Assembly: GCA_964549155.1 (NCBI GenBank)
Contig: CAZJUG010000014.1
Span: 1-20,993, forward strand
Direction of reading: 5' to 3'
DNA length: 20,993 nucleotides
Source: CAKZRD01 sp964549155
Lineage (GTDB): Archaea > Nanobdellota > Nanobdellia > Pacearchaeales > GW2011-AR1
Shown piece by piece: positions 14,092-20,473 of the stretch. The first letter of the stretch is position 1. The number at the start of each line of letters is the position of its first letter. Under the pieces are notes generated by a model. The model was not told the origin of the DNA. It made no database searches and worked only from the letters and a program-made list of their open reading frames with translations. Made by a program: the position numbers and the translations under genes.

Positions 14092-14339
14092 TTTTTACCC
14101 CCTTTCTTTCCCTCATTACTCTTCCTCTCAGTTTCAAACATTCTTCTTCTCTTTTCATCTATAAACTCGAGAATCGCTTTTGCCTTCCCAGGATCATCCC
14201 GGACCATGTTCAACACAAAAAGAATCTTTCGTATAATATCATCATAAGTCTCTCTCTTATGTTCTCTAAGTCTTTCGAGTCTCTCCTTAGTCTCTTTCTC
14301 TAGTTTTAATGTAGTTATTTTGTTATATCTCTTAACCAT
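14088..14339 (-). CDS. Ribbon-helix-helix (CopG/Arc-like) DNA-binding protein
   Basis: An 83-residue protein whose first 45 residues fit the ribbon-helix-helix fold. There is a beta strand KITTLKL (7-13), which would insert in the major groove as an antiparallel pair in the dimer. Helix 1 is KETKERLERLREHKR (15-29), and helix 2 is TYDDIIRKILFVLNMV (31-46). The C-terminal part is helical and basic (KSNEGKKGGKK). Such proteins are repressors or antitoxins that often control their own operon. The gene is the first in its operon, has an SD (aaggag, 5 nt before ATG) and lies directly downstream of a perfect palindrome overlapping the TATA box. It overlaps the following membrane protein gene by ATGA. 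Autorepression is inferred from that layout. Confidence 0.8.
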   Translation of the reverse strand: MVKRYNKITTLKLEKETKERLERLREHKRETYDDIIRKILFVLNMVRDDPGKAKAILEFIDEKRRRMFETERKSNEGKKGGKK

Positions 14340-14365
14340 TTTTTACTCCTTATCTCTAGTAATAT

Positions 14366-14387
14366 AAGGTATACGGAAGTATACCTT
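14366..14387. promoter_or_regulatory. Perfect 22-bp inverted repeat, probable operator for the RHH operon
   Basis: Half-sites aaggtatac and gtatacctt are separated by ggaa, a perfect 9+4+9 palindrome. On the minus strand it runs from the edge of the TATA box to just before the predicted transcription start of the RHH operon. Each half contains gtatac, itself a palindrome, as would suit two RHH dimers binding side by side. Confidence 0.65.
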
Positions 14388-14393
14388 TTTAAA
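14386..14393 (-). promoter_or_regulatory. TATA box of the RHH/membrane protein/HAD operon
   Basis: The minus-strand tttaaaaa places transcription start near 14364 and a leader of about 25 nt, which contains the SD aaggag ahead of ATG 14339. It overlaps the operator palindrome by 2 nt. Confidence 0.55.
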
Positions 14394-14398
14394 CTTTT

Positions 14399-14416
14399 TG
14401 TAATTGTATAGTTACA
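14399..14416. repeat. Imperfect inverted repeat upstream of the RHH operon promoter
   Basis: Arms tgtaa and ttaca with an 8-nt spacer (ttgtatag) lie just upstream of the RHH TATA box and between it and the divergent surface-protein promoter. The centre contains gtata, as in the main operator. It may be a second, weaker regulator site, or chance in AT-rich DNA. Confidence 0.3.
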
Positions 14417-14430
14417 ACAAAACCATAAGG

Positions 14431-14438
14431 TTTATAAA
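14431..14438 (+). promoter_or_regulatory. TATA box of the surface protein gene
   Basis: The sequence tttataaa is 51 nt before the ATG at 14482, giving a leader of about 22 nt without a clear SD. A 12-bp palindrome (actaaatttagt, 14461-14472) lies within the leader. It is the promoter opposite the RHH operon. Confidence 0.55.
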
Positions 14439-14481
14439 GAGTTTCTGACTAATCTAATTAACTAAATTTAGTAAAAAACAC

Positions 14482-15687
14482 ATGAAAACAAAAACACTTT
14501 TGATTTCGATGGTAGCACTTTTGGCTGTATTCTTAGTGGGTGCAGTATCTGCTGCTGAAATAGCTGTAGGTGGTTCAAGTGGTTTAACAGTATCCTTCAA
14601 AGATTTTGTCCTTAGCGGGAACAATATGGTAGGATATGTTGGCGAAACTGTTCCAGTTAGAGTAACTTTCACATCTAATGTAGATGTTGCAGATGCTCGA
14701 ATCAAAGTAAGAATGGAAGGTCATAGGGAAGAAATAGCTTCATCTACAAGAAGATTAACTCTTGTTGCTGGTGGGACTTACACTGAACTATTGAATTTAA
14801 GATTACCTTCTGGTCTTGCAGAGACACTTGACAACTATACACTTTATGTAGGTGTATATGCTGCTTCAGATGATACAGAAGAAACATTCAACATTCAGAT
14901 GCAAAGAGAGTCTTATGAACTTAAGGTTCTTTCTGTAGACTATAATGTAGATGTTGCAGCTGGCTCAACTGTTCCAGTAATGGTAGTTGTAAAGAATACT
15001 GGTTTCCAAAACAATGATGATGTATACCTAATAGTGGCTGTTCCAGAACTTGGAATATCTGCAAGAGCTTATCTTGAAGATTTAGTTGCTATTGAGGACT
15101 GCGAAGATGGTTGTGATAGAAGAGATTCTGTTTCAAAGATTCTTAACTTGAAAATACCAGAAAATGCAGAAGAAGGACTATACGATATGACTGTAACTGT
15201 TTACAATTCTGATTCCAGAACTGTAGAAAAGAAAGTCTTAAAGGTTAGTGCTCCTACTACATCTTCGTTAGTAGCTACTACAAGAAATCAAGATATTAAA
15301 GTTGGCGAAACAAAGACATACGATTTGGTGATTGTTAATTCAGACGACAACATAAGAGTATACACAGTTTCCGCAACTTCAAGCTCTGCTCTAGAAGTAT
15401 CAGTACCTTCAACAGTTACTGTTGCTCCTCAATCTGCTTATACGGTTCCTATAACTGTTAAGGCAAAGAGTGGTACTGAAGCTGGAAGCTATACATTTAC
15501 TGTTTCAGTAAATGGTCAACAAACATCATTCGTTGCTAATGTTGAAAAAAGCACTATATCCGATAAAGGAGTAATTGCTTTGACAATAATTTTAGCAATA
15601 ATCTTTGTTGCTTTGCTTGTTCTATTGATAGTTCTCTTGTTCAAGAGAGAAAAGAAAGTAGAAGAAGTAGAAACTAGCTACTACTAA
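14482..15687 (+). CDS. Cell-surface protein with Ig-like domains and C-terminal membrane anchor
   Basis: A 401-residue exported protein. Residues 1-25 form a signal peptide (Lys-rich start, hydrophobic core, AVSA cleavage site). The mature part is rich in Thr, Ser, Val and Asp and shows at least two or three beta-sandwich repeats. Each has a motif like VPVMVVVKNTGFQN(N)D followed by YDMTVTVYN, characteristic of CARDB/NEW3-type Ig-like domains. A single hydrophobic helix (about 364-387) and a short charged tail (KREKKVEEVETSYY) anchor it in the membrane with the bulk outside. It is probably an abundant envelope or S-layer-associated protein. The codon use (GCT/GTT/ACT rich) and the start spacing suggest good expression. 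Adhesion or cell-wall roles are inferred from the fold only. Confidence 0.8.
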   Translation: MKTKTLLISMVALLAVFLVGAVSAAEIAVGGSSGLTVSFKDFVLSGNNMVGYVGETVPVRVTFTSNVDVADARIKVRMEGHREEIASSTRRLTLVAGGTYTELLNLRLPSGLAETLDNYTLYVGVYAASDDTEETFNIQMQRESYELKVLSVDYNVDVAAGSTVPVMVVVKNTGFQNNDDVYLIVAVPELGISARAYLEDLVAIEDCEDGCDRRDSVSKILNLKIPENAEEGLYDMTVTVYNSDSRTVEKKVLKVSAPTTSSLVATTRNQDIKVGETKTYDLVIVNSDDNIRVYTVSATSSSALEVSVPSTVTVAPQSAYTVPITVKAKSGTEAGSYTFTVSVNGQQTSFVANVEKSTISDKGVIALTIILAIIFVALLVLLIVLLFKREKKVEEVETSYY

Positions 15688-15702
15688 AAATTTTTATTAT
15701 TT

Positions 15703-15737
15703 TGGGATTTTATTTTTAATTCCCATTTTTTTATTTT
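15703..15737 (+). terminator. Terminator after the surface protein gene
   Basis: A 5-bp stem (tggga 15703-15707, tccca 15721-15725) with an AT-rich loop is followed by a run of T. T-rich stretches on both sides fit an archaeal terminator. Confidence 0.45.
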
Positions 15738-15765
15738 TCAGAAATTTTACTTATCAACAGAAGAA

Positions 15766-15773
15766 TTTAAAAA
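15766..15773 (+). promoter_or_regulatory. TATA box of the multi-pass membrane protein gene
   Basis: The sequence tttaaaaa begins 29 nt before the ATG at 15795. The longer block atttaaaaactatct is nearly repeated at 9671-9687 ahead of dnaG. Confidence 0.6.
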
Positions 15774-15794
15774 CTATCTAACTTTTTTGAGAAT

Positions 15795-16475
15795 ATGGTT
15801 AAAAAGAAAAAAGAGGAACAACGAATTAGAAAACCATTCATTTCGGCAGGAATTTCCCTGATAGTTATGATTATCCTGGCTTTTATCTCAGTTCTTCTTG
15901 GAGAAAAAGGATCAATCATTATTCTTTCGTTTATTTCAGCATCTTTTCTTATTTGTACTCTTTTAGTCTTTGTAGGTTTTTATTATATCGGAAAGAGGTA
16001 TAAAAGTGAATTTCTAAGAAGAGTAGTTATAGCAGGGTTTGTTTTGTTTGTTGCAATAGCTCTAATTGCTTCCAATGTTCCTGAAAGTTATGAACAGAGG
16101 ATTTCTGGCCTAAATAGCACTCTTTTTGTTAGAGAAGCTAATCTGAATCAATTGGTTTTAGAGAATGCTTCTGAAGAGGTTCTAATCTCATTTGAAGAAG
16201 AAACTGAGGAGTACATCCTAAAAGAAGGCATTCCGTTAATTTTACCTGTTTTGATTATCTTTTTAGTAGTTGCTATTTACCTAACTTTGTTTGGAATTGG
16301 AATGATAAAACTCAAAGAAGTAAAAAAAGCAAAATGGGTGGGAGTATTATCGATCATCGTAGGATGGCTAATGCCTACGATTATAGGGATTTTTTTAGCT
16401 TTGCCCATAGGAATCGTCCTCCATATTATGGCTATCTTTATGTTTTTTGAAGAATCTAGGAAGGCAAAAGAATAA
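15795..16475 (+). CDS. Multi-pass membrane protein of unknown function
   Basis: A 226-residue protein that starts with a basic segment (KKKKEEQRIRK) and has about five or six hydrophobic helices: roughly 15-36, 40-66, 77-94, 147-172, 181-201 and 202-220. Between the third and fourth lies a soluble Glu/Asn-rich loop (about 95-145) with a possible N-glycosylation site (NST). The basic N-terminus places the start in the cytoplasm. No catalytic motifs are visible, and I cannot assign a family. It is transcribed alone from its own leaderless promoter and ends just before the promoter of the MetRS-like domain gene. Confidence 0.65.
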   Translation: MVKKKKEEQRIRKPFISAGISLIVMIILAFISVLLGEKGSIIILSFISASFLICTLLVFVGFYYIGKRYKSEFLRRVVIAGFVLFVAIALIASNVPESYEQRISGLNSTLFVREANLNQLVLENASEEVLISFEEETEEYILKEGIPLILPVLIIFLVVAIYLTLFGIGMIKLKEVKKAKWVGVLSIIVGWLMPTIIGIFLALPIGIVLHIMAIFMFFEESRKAKE

Positions 16476-16476
16476 T

Positions 16477-16484
16477 TTTATAAA
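16477..16484 (+). promoter_or_regulatory. TATA box of the tRNA-binding domain gene
   Basis: The sequence tttataaa overlaps the end region of the upstream gene and begins 29 nt before ATG 16506. That spacing selects 16506 rather than the upstream TTG at 16497. Confidence 0.6.
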
Positions 16485-16505
16485 CTCTTTCTATTTTTGG
16501 TTTCT

Positions 16506-16844
16506 ATGGAAGGAATTGCAACATTTGATGATTGGCAAAAGATTAAGTTAGTTGTGGCAGAAATAAGGGATGTAACTGAGATAGAAGGAGCAGACAAACT
16601 TTGGAAACTCACTCTTAATTGTGGGAAACTTGGTGAAAGAACAATTTGTGCGGGAATAAAACCCTATTATTCTAAAGAAGACTTAATGAATAAACGGATT
16701 ATTTATTTTTCTAATTTAGCTCCAAGGATGTTGAAAGGGGTTGAAAGTCAGGGAATGCTCCTTGCTGCAAGCACAGAGGACCATTCCAAAGTTGTTTTGA
16801 TTTCTCCAGAGAAAGACATTGAAGTTGGAAGTTTAATTGGGTAA
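16506..16844 (+). CDS. Stand-alone tRNA-binding domain (MetRS C-terminal/EMAP-II-like)
   Basis: A 112-residue OB-fold protein matching the C-terminal tRNA-binding domain of methionyl-tRNA synthetase and the Arc1p/EMAP-II group. Visible signature parts are KIKLVVAEIRDVTEIEGADKLWKLTLNCG (about 12-40), RTICAGIKPYY (45-55), NLAPRMLKGVESQGMLLAA (70-88; the hallmark PxxLxGxxSxGM) and the ending IEVGSLIG. In many archaea this domain is encoded separately from the synthetase core and increases tRNA affinity as a dimer. The full metG is not in this window. The start ATG 16506 comes from TATA spacing. The gene precedes the Trm5-like methyltransferase, both concerned with tRNA. Confidence 0.85.
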   Translation: MEGIATFDDWQKIKLVVAEIRDVTEIEGADKLWKLTLNCGKLGERTICAGIKPYYSKEDLMNKRIIYFSNLAPRMLKGVESQGMLLAASTEDHSKVVLISPEKDIEVGSLIG

Positions 16845-16884
16845 TCTCTGAATGAGGATTATTCTAAATAGTACAAAGCCCACA

Positions 16885-16892
16885 TTTAAAAA
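16885..16892 (+). promoter_or_regulatory. TATA box of the Trm5-like gene
   Basis: The sequence tttaaaaa begins 29 nt before the ATG at 16914, another leaderless spacing. Confidence 0.6.
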
Positions 16893-16913
16893 TCTTGTTT
16901 CTATTCGTTTTAT

Positions 16914-17681
16914 ATGGCAAAAACAATAGATATTATCGGAGATATTGCAATAATTAAGTTTCCGAAAGGAACATTTTTTATTTGGAAAAAGATTTTTGCA
17001 TGGAATTTCTTGAGAAAAAATAAGAGTATTGTAACAGTATTAGAAAAAAAAGGAGATATTAAGGGAAGATTAAGAAAATTTGAGACAGGATTTTTAGCAG
17101 GTAAGAAAAAGAAAGAAACGATTCATAGAGAAAACTATTGTCAGTTTTATCTCCATGTTGATGAAACCTATTTCTCCCCCAGACTTTCAAACGAGAGAAA
17201 TGTTGTATCTGAAGAGATTTCCAAGATAGCTAAACAAAATTCAAAAATCTTAGTTATGTTCGCAGGAGTTGCTCCTTTTTCAATTGTTTTAGCAAAATTC
17301 CTTAAAAATAAAGGTATCCGAGCAAAAATAATTTCTTCAGAACTAAACAGAAAAGCCTCGGAATATGCAAGGAAGAATGTTGTATTAAACAAGTTGCAAG
17401 AATATGTAGAAGTTGTGCAGGGGGATTCTAGGAACATAAAAACAAAAGAAAAATTTGATATAATTTTAATGCCTCGACCAAATCTTAATGATTCTTTTCT
17501 TGATTCTGCTTTAAGATTTTCTAGGAAAGGAACTCTGATTTATTATCATGGATTTGGAACAAAGGAAAAAGTTTTAAGAGAGATTAATCACAAAAAGTTA
17601 AAACTTATTTACCTTAGAAAAGCAGGGGATATTGCTCCAAGAAAGTGGAGATGGTTGGCTAAGTTAAAATCCATTAATTAG
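16914..17681 (+). CDS. Trm5/TYW2-family tRNA methyltransferase (tRNA G37 modification)
   Basis: A 255-residue class I SAM-dependent methyltransferase of the Trm5/TYW2 family, which acts on G37 of tRNA, either N1-methylation or 3-amino-3-carboxypropyl transfer in wyosine synthesis. Visible are the family segment HVDETYFSPRLSNER (81-95), motif I MFAGVAPFSI (115-124), the acidic motif II residue Glu143 (SSELN), Asp171, and MPRPN (186-190) in the place of the catalytic NPPY/MNLP motif. The first 60 residues appear as a small N-terminal domain (IDIIGDIAIIKFPKG), as in archaeal Trm5. The acidic residue that normally opens motif I is Val114 here. Trm5 or TYW2 activity cannot be told apart reliably. 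It ends 4 nt from a convergent small gene. Confidence 0.8.
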   Translation: MAKTIDIIGDIAIIKFPKGTFFIWKKIFAWNFLRKNKSIVTVLEKKGDIKGRLRKFETGFLAGKKKKETIHRENYCQFYLHVDETYFSPRLSNERNVVSEEISKIAKQNSKILVMFAGVAPFSIVLAKFLKNKGIRAKIISSELNRKASEYARKNVVLNKLQEYVEVVQGDSRNIKTKEKFDIILMPRPNLNDSFLDSALRFSRKGTLIYYHGFGTKEKVLREINHKKLKLIYLRKAGDIAPRKWRWLAKLKSIN

Positions 17682-17685
17682 ATAA

Positions 17686-17868
17686 TTAAAACCCACCATC
17701 AAATGCTCTAGAATCCCATTTCTCTTCAAATCTAGATTCTAAATCAGATTCTATTTTCTTAAACATGAAAAATAAGGATATAGAATCTATGTGGCGGATT
17801 TGAGAATTATTTGGATGATAATGTGTATTTTCTTCTTTTTTTAAATCGTTATAAGCAGTGTATTTCAT
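17686..17868 (-). CDS. Small protein following the TrmB-like regulator
   Basis: A possible 60-residue gene starting at ATG 17868, 1 nt after the TrmB-like stop, with ggaaag in the last codons of that gene as a weak SD. A longer reading from TTG 17892 is less likely. The protein starts MKYTAYNDLKKEEN, contains HYHPNNSQIRHI and ends in SRAFDGGF; it has no membrane segment. I do not recognise it. The close spacing suggests translational coupling with the regulator. Its short length and lack of a known family keep confidence moderate. Confidence 0.45.
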   Translation of the reverse strand: MKYTAYNDLKKEENTHYHPNNSQIRHIDSISLFFMFKKIESDLESRFEEKWDSRAFDGGF

Positions 17869-17869
17869 T

Positions 17870-18655
17870 TTAATCTTTCCAAGCCAATTCAAACATATAA
17901 GCTAAAGAACTAGTAAAATATTGAGAGTTTATCCAAAATGCATGGTCTGTATCTTCGTGACTTGAACTAGGCCTAATTGTAAAAATAATTTCCTTTCTAT
18001 CGGAGATTATGAATCTTCCATTTACTTTCTTTGATTTTATTTCTATGCCCATCTTTTTTGAAAGTTTTTTTACTTCCTCTCCATCATCTTGAACAATTAC
18101 TTTTATATCTACTCCCCTCTTCTTCAGTTTAGCAAAAACTTCAGAAAACATTCTAAGTTTTGTATTTAACTCAAACAAAGAAGTTGCAACATATAAGCTC
18201 TCTTCAGAATTTTCCATAACATCTCTCATTTGACTATAAAGATTTGATCTTCCTTTTATAGAACTAGAAATATTCTGATTCTTAACTGGCTCAAGGCCAC
18301 TGTTATGGAGTGCTTGTATTTCCTCATATTCTGGAGTGCCAATTAATTTTTCAAGAACTTGTACTTTTTCCTCTGCATTTTTCATCGTATTATTTTTAAG
18401 CTTCTCGATTATTATATTAGGTTTTACTGCAATATATTTAACCGGCTTACCAATCTTCTCTATTGCGAAACCTCTCTTCTCTAGACCTTCTAAAACATCA
18501 TAGGTTCTAGATCTAGGTACTCCCGAAATTTCTGCAATTTCTCCGGCAGAAGAAATTCCCTTTGTTAAAAGTGCAAGCCAAACCTTAGTTTCATAAATAT
18601 TCAGATCAAAATAATCCTTTATCTTCTTTATAAGTTCATTTTTGATTATTACCAT
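17870..18655 (-). CDS. TrmB-family transcriptional regulator
   Basis: A 261-residue regulator. The N-terminal winged helix-turn-helix (about 10-75) reads NIYETKVWLALLTKGISSAGEIAEISGVPRSRTYDVLEGLEKRGFAI, the TrmB signature, with the wing KPVKYIAVKP. A coiled linker (76-105) follows, then a C-terminal ligand domain (about 130-261) containing SLYVATSLFEL, VDIKVIVQDD and an FIISDRKEIIFTI strand, as in TrmB-type effector domains. In other archaea such regulators respond to sugars; the ligand here is unknown. The start at ATG 18655 lies 37 nt after the beginning of a TATA box, implying a leader of about 8 nt. Its target is not evident, and the 60-residue gene behind it may be coupled. Confidence 0.82.
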   Translation of the reverse strand: MVIIKNELIKKIKDYFDLNIYETKVWLALLTKGISSAGEIAEISGVPRSRTYDVLEGLEKRGFAIEKIGKPVKYIAVKPNIIIEKLKNNTMKNAEEKVQVLEKLIGTPEYEEIQALHNSGLEPVKNQNISSSIKGRSNLYSQMRDVMENSEESLYVATSLFELNTKLRMFSEVFAKLKKRGVDIKVIVQDDGEEVKKLSKKMGIEIKSKKVNGRFIISDRKEIIFTIRPSSSHEDTDHAFWINSQYFTSSLAYMFELAWKD

Positions 18656-18684
18656 TTTATTACTACTCTCTTAGACATAAACCC

Positions 18685-18692
18685 TTTATAAA
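18685..18692 (-). promoter_or_regulatory. TATA box of the TrmB-like gene
   Basis: The minus-strand tttataaa begins 37 nt before ATG 18655, the same spacing as the rrp4 promoter, implying an 8-nt leader. Confidence 0.5.
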
Positions 18693-18721
18693 CCTTTCTG
18701 TCGTTTGTCTTTTAAAAGTAG

Positions 18722-19564
18722 TTACAAAAATCCTAAGAGTAGAGATATTAAAATCCCTATGAAAATCCCAACAGTTATGAAGGGCATTGCAGGGTAAAAC
18801 TTTCTTTTTTCAGAACAGAAGAAAAGGTAGCTAAGACCTGCTAATCCTCCAGCAACAATTAATAATGCTGGAATCCAACCGAATGCTTTTAGGAAAACTC
18901 CTGCAGGGATTAAAGTGAAAGCGATGTCTCCACCACCAAGTAAAGCTACTGGGACTTTCATCGTTAATTTCTTTTTCTTTTGTTTTGCTTTCTCAATTTT
19001 TTCTCTCATTTCCTTAGTTAGATATGGAATTAGGAATCCATTAAATATTTTCATTTCGGTCATTTGAAACTTTGCCATTTTTTGCATTATTCCTGAATGC
19101 CAAACAGCCCACATGTCATAGAAGGAGATTAAAATAAGAAGAGCAATCACCATTAATGGATTAAGAATACTTACAAAGATTAGAGAAAGACCTGAATAGA
19201 TAAAAACTTCAGTAAGATTATGGATTACTACAGAGGGTCTAAAAATCTTGAGGAGCACTATAGGAAATGCAATTAAAAGGGAATAATAGAAATAAATATC
19301 TCCTTGAAATCCCTTCATGTAAAAAAGAGAGTTTATTGTTATTCCTAGTGTGAGTAATATTACTAATGCAAACCAAATCTTTAGAAAGAATTTCCATTTA
19401 TACTGAATTAAAAAGAAAAAGACAGTTATTGCAATTATAAATGAAATGATCATACTTGAAAATGTACTAAAAGAGTTTTGTGCGGTTGTATCATATTGAA
19501 ACAATTCTGGTACAATCCCTTTATCTATTATGAAAAGTCCAACTAACTGAGTTAAAAGAAACAT
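18722..19564 (-). CDS. Presenilin/signal-peptide-peptidase-like aspartyl protease (A22 family)
   Basis: A membrane protease that cuts inside the bilayer. With the start at ATG 19564 it has 280 residues and about eight hydrophobic helices. The family signature is complete: Tyr149-Asp150 in ISFYDMW, Gly-Gly-Asp213 in LLGGGDIAF (GxGD), and a PAMPF form of the PAL motif (258-262). A basic loop (KKKKL) precedes the GxGD helix. The ATG start seems too late: it opens in the middle of TM1. The same frame continues upstream to a stop at 19610-19612, adding KHKISITLILLG, which completes the first helix. A SD site AGGTGA (19610-19615) is 6 nt ahead of an ATC codon at 19603, so a non-AUG start there is likely (293 residues). 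Confidence 0.85.
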   Translation of the reverse strand: MFLLTQLVGLFIIDKGIVPELFQYDTTAQNSFSTFSSMIISFIIAITVFFFLIQYKWKFFLKIWFALVILLTLGITINSLFYMKGFQGDIYFYYSLLIAFPIVLLKIFRPSVVIHNLTEVFIYSGLSLIFVSILNPLMVIALLILISFYDMWAVWHSGIMQKMAKFQMTEMKIFNGFLIPYLTKEMREKIEKAKQKKKKLTMKVPVALLGGGDIAFTLIPAGVFLKAFGWIPALLIVAGGLAGLSYLFFCSEKRKFYPAMPFITVGIFIGILISLLLGFL

Positions 19565-19609
19565 TCCTAGAAGAATAAGTGTTATAGATATTTTATGTTT
19601 GATTTCAAT

Positions 19610-19650
19610 TCACCTGATTGTATATTCTAAAGACCTGGATGTTTTATAAG
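19610..19650 (-). promoter_or_regulatory. Promoter and SD site of the presenilin-like protease gene
   Basis: The minus-strand cttataaa (19643-19650) puts transcription start near 19621. AGGTGA (19610-19615) is complementary to the 16S rRNA 3' end (UCACCU). Together they predict translation starting near 19603, not at ATG 19564. Confidence 0.5.
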
Positions 19651-19693
19651 GGTTTGTATAGAAAAGAATTTAGATAGTTTCTTAAAAGAGAAA

Positions 19694-19882
19694 TCATGCA
19701 AACCTTAATTCTTGATGGAGAGTATATGTTTTTTTAGTACATAAATATGAATCTCCATTTTTTCTGCAATGATTACAATCTTCATTGGGTTTCATGCAGA
19801 ATCCTCTCCGCTCGTATATAGTCATGTCTCTCGGGAGATACTCACATAAGCTTATTACCCAATTATCTAATTTTTTCTGCAT
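19694..19882 (-). CDS. Small Cys-containing protein of unknown function
   Basis: A 62-residue protein with five cysteines (13, 29, 36, 39, 48), including a CNHC motif (36-39) with Cys29 and Cys48 on either side. This could bind one zinc ion. It also has a basic YERRGFC segment. No membrane helix or signal peptide is visible. I cannot name a family. A TATA box lies about 28 nt before ATG 19882, which argues for a real, leaderless gene. It is transcribed in the same direction as the presenilin-like gene with its own promoter. A zinc-binding regulatory or nucleic-acid-binding role is possible but not shown. Confidence 0.6.
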   Translation of the reverse strand: MQKKLDNWVISLCEYLPRDMTIYERRGFCMKPNEDCNHCRKNGDSYLCTKKTYTLHQELRFA

Positions 19883-19902
19883 AAGTAATATAAAAAAGAG
19901 AG

Positions 19903-19910
19903 TTATAAAA
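19903..19910 (-). promoter_or_regulatory. TATA box of the small Cys protein gene
   Basis: The minus-strand ttttataa begins 28 nt ahead of ATG 19882, in line with the leaderless spacing elsewhere. Confidence 0.5.
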
Positions 19911-19912
19911 AG

Positions 19913-20164
19913 ATTTCTTTTTGATAGGGGGATTGTATTAGGTGTTTAAATGTTTTTAATAAGGTTTCGGTTTCAGAATTGAAGTTTAATATGTTCTATC
20001 TTCTAATCTAACTTCTTGTTTTCAATGAGTTGGAATAAAGTATCTATGATTTCAAAAAGCCATTTTAGGATGGTGGGAACATTTGAGTTTTGAGTATAGG
20101 GAGTTTGTCGCTTTAGTCGTTCGTCGTAGTGGGAGTTCTGAGTTAGTTTCAGTTAGGCAAAGTT
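19913..20164. other. Non-coding interval with a G/T-rich segment
   Basis: I see no credible gene here. The first part is AT-rich. The second (about 20085-20160) is G/T-rich on the plus strand, with repeated gtcg and gagtt/gttag words. It trails the minus-strand operon at 20165-20869, so it may be its 3' untranslated region. A 22-codon ORF at 20025 has no promoter or SD. Confidence 0.4.
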
Positions 20165-20461
20165 TTAGAAACAAATATATCTATAACCTATTTCGGTTAA
20201 TGCTATTCCTATTGCAGAACCATAAAGAAGACTTTGTGCTAGTAAAAATGTAGGTGTTGGTTCTTTATCTGAAGTTGTAGCAGATGACATCCCCATAAGT
20301 CCTCCGAGGAGACCGACTAATCCAACTTCAACCAAAGGCAAAACTAGTAAAGATGGATTTTGTCCGCCAAATGCTCTTCTTGCTACATATTCAATCCCTC
20401 CACATAAAATAGGTAATGTTGCTGCTGTGAGGAATGATTTTAATCTATCTTCTTCGTTCAT
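20165..20461 (-). CDS. Small membrane protein, paralogue of its upstream neighbour
   Basis: A 98-residue protein with three hydrophobic segments, about 8-24, 36-58 (LLVLPLVEVGLVGLLGGLMGM) and 71-92 (TFLLAQSLLYGSAIGIALTEIGY). It is rich in Gly, Ala and Leu. The PLVEVGL motif (42-48) matches PWVEVLL in the adjacent 131-residue protein, and the last helix (YGSAIGIA) matches IGSAVVAA there, so the two are tandem paralogues. It starts at ATG 20461 after an SD (gagg) that overlaps the stop region of the upstream gene, 12 nt away, and is the second gene of the operon. Function unknown; resemblance to the middle gene of the RHH operon is suggestive. Confidence 0.6.
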   Translation of the reverse strand: MNEEDRLKSFLTAATLPILCGGIEYVARRAFGGQNPSLLVLPLVEVGLVGLLGGLMGMSSATTSDKEPTPTFLLAQSLLYGSAIGIALTEIGYRYICF

Positions 20462-20473
20462 TTTATCTTCCTC

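Noticed and set aside
20025..20093. 22-codon ORF in the non-coding interval
   Set aside because: No TATA box or SD site at a fitting distance, and the composition is not protein-like.
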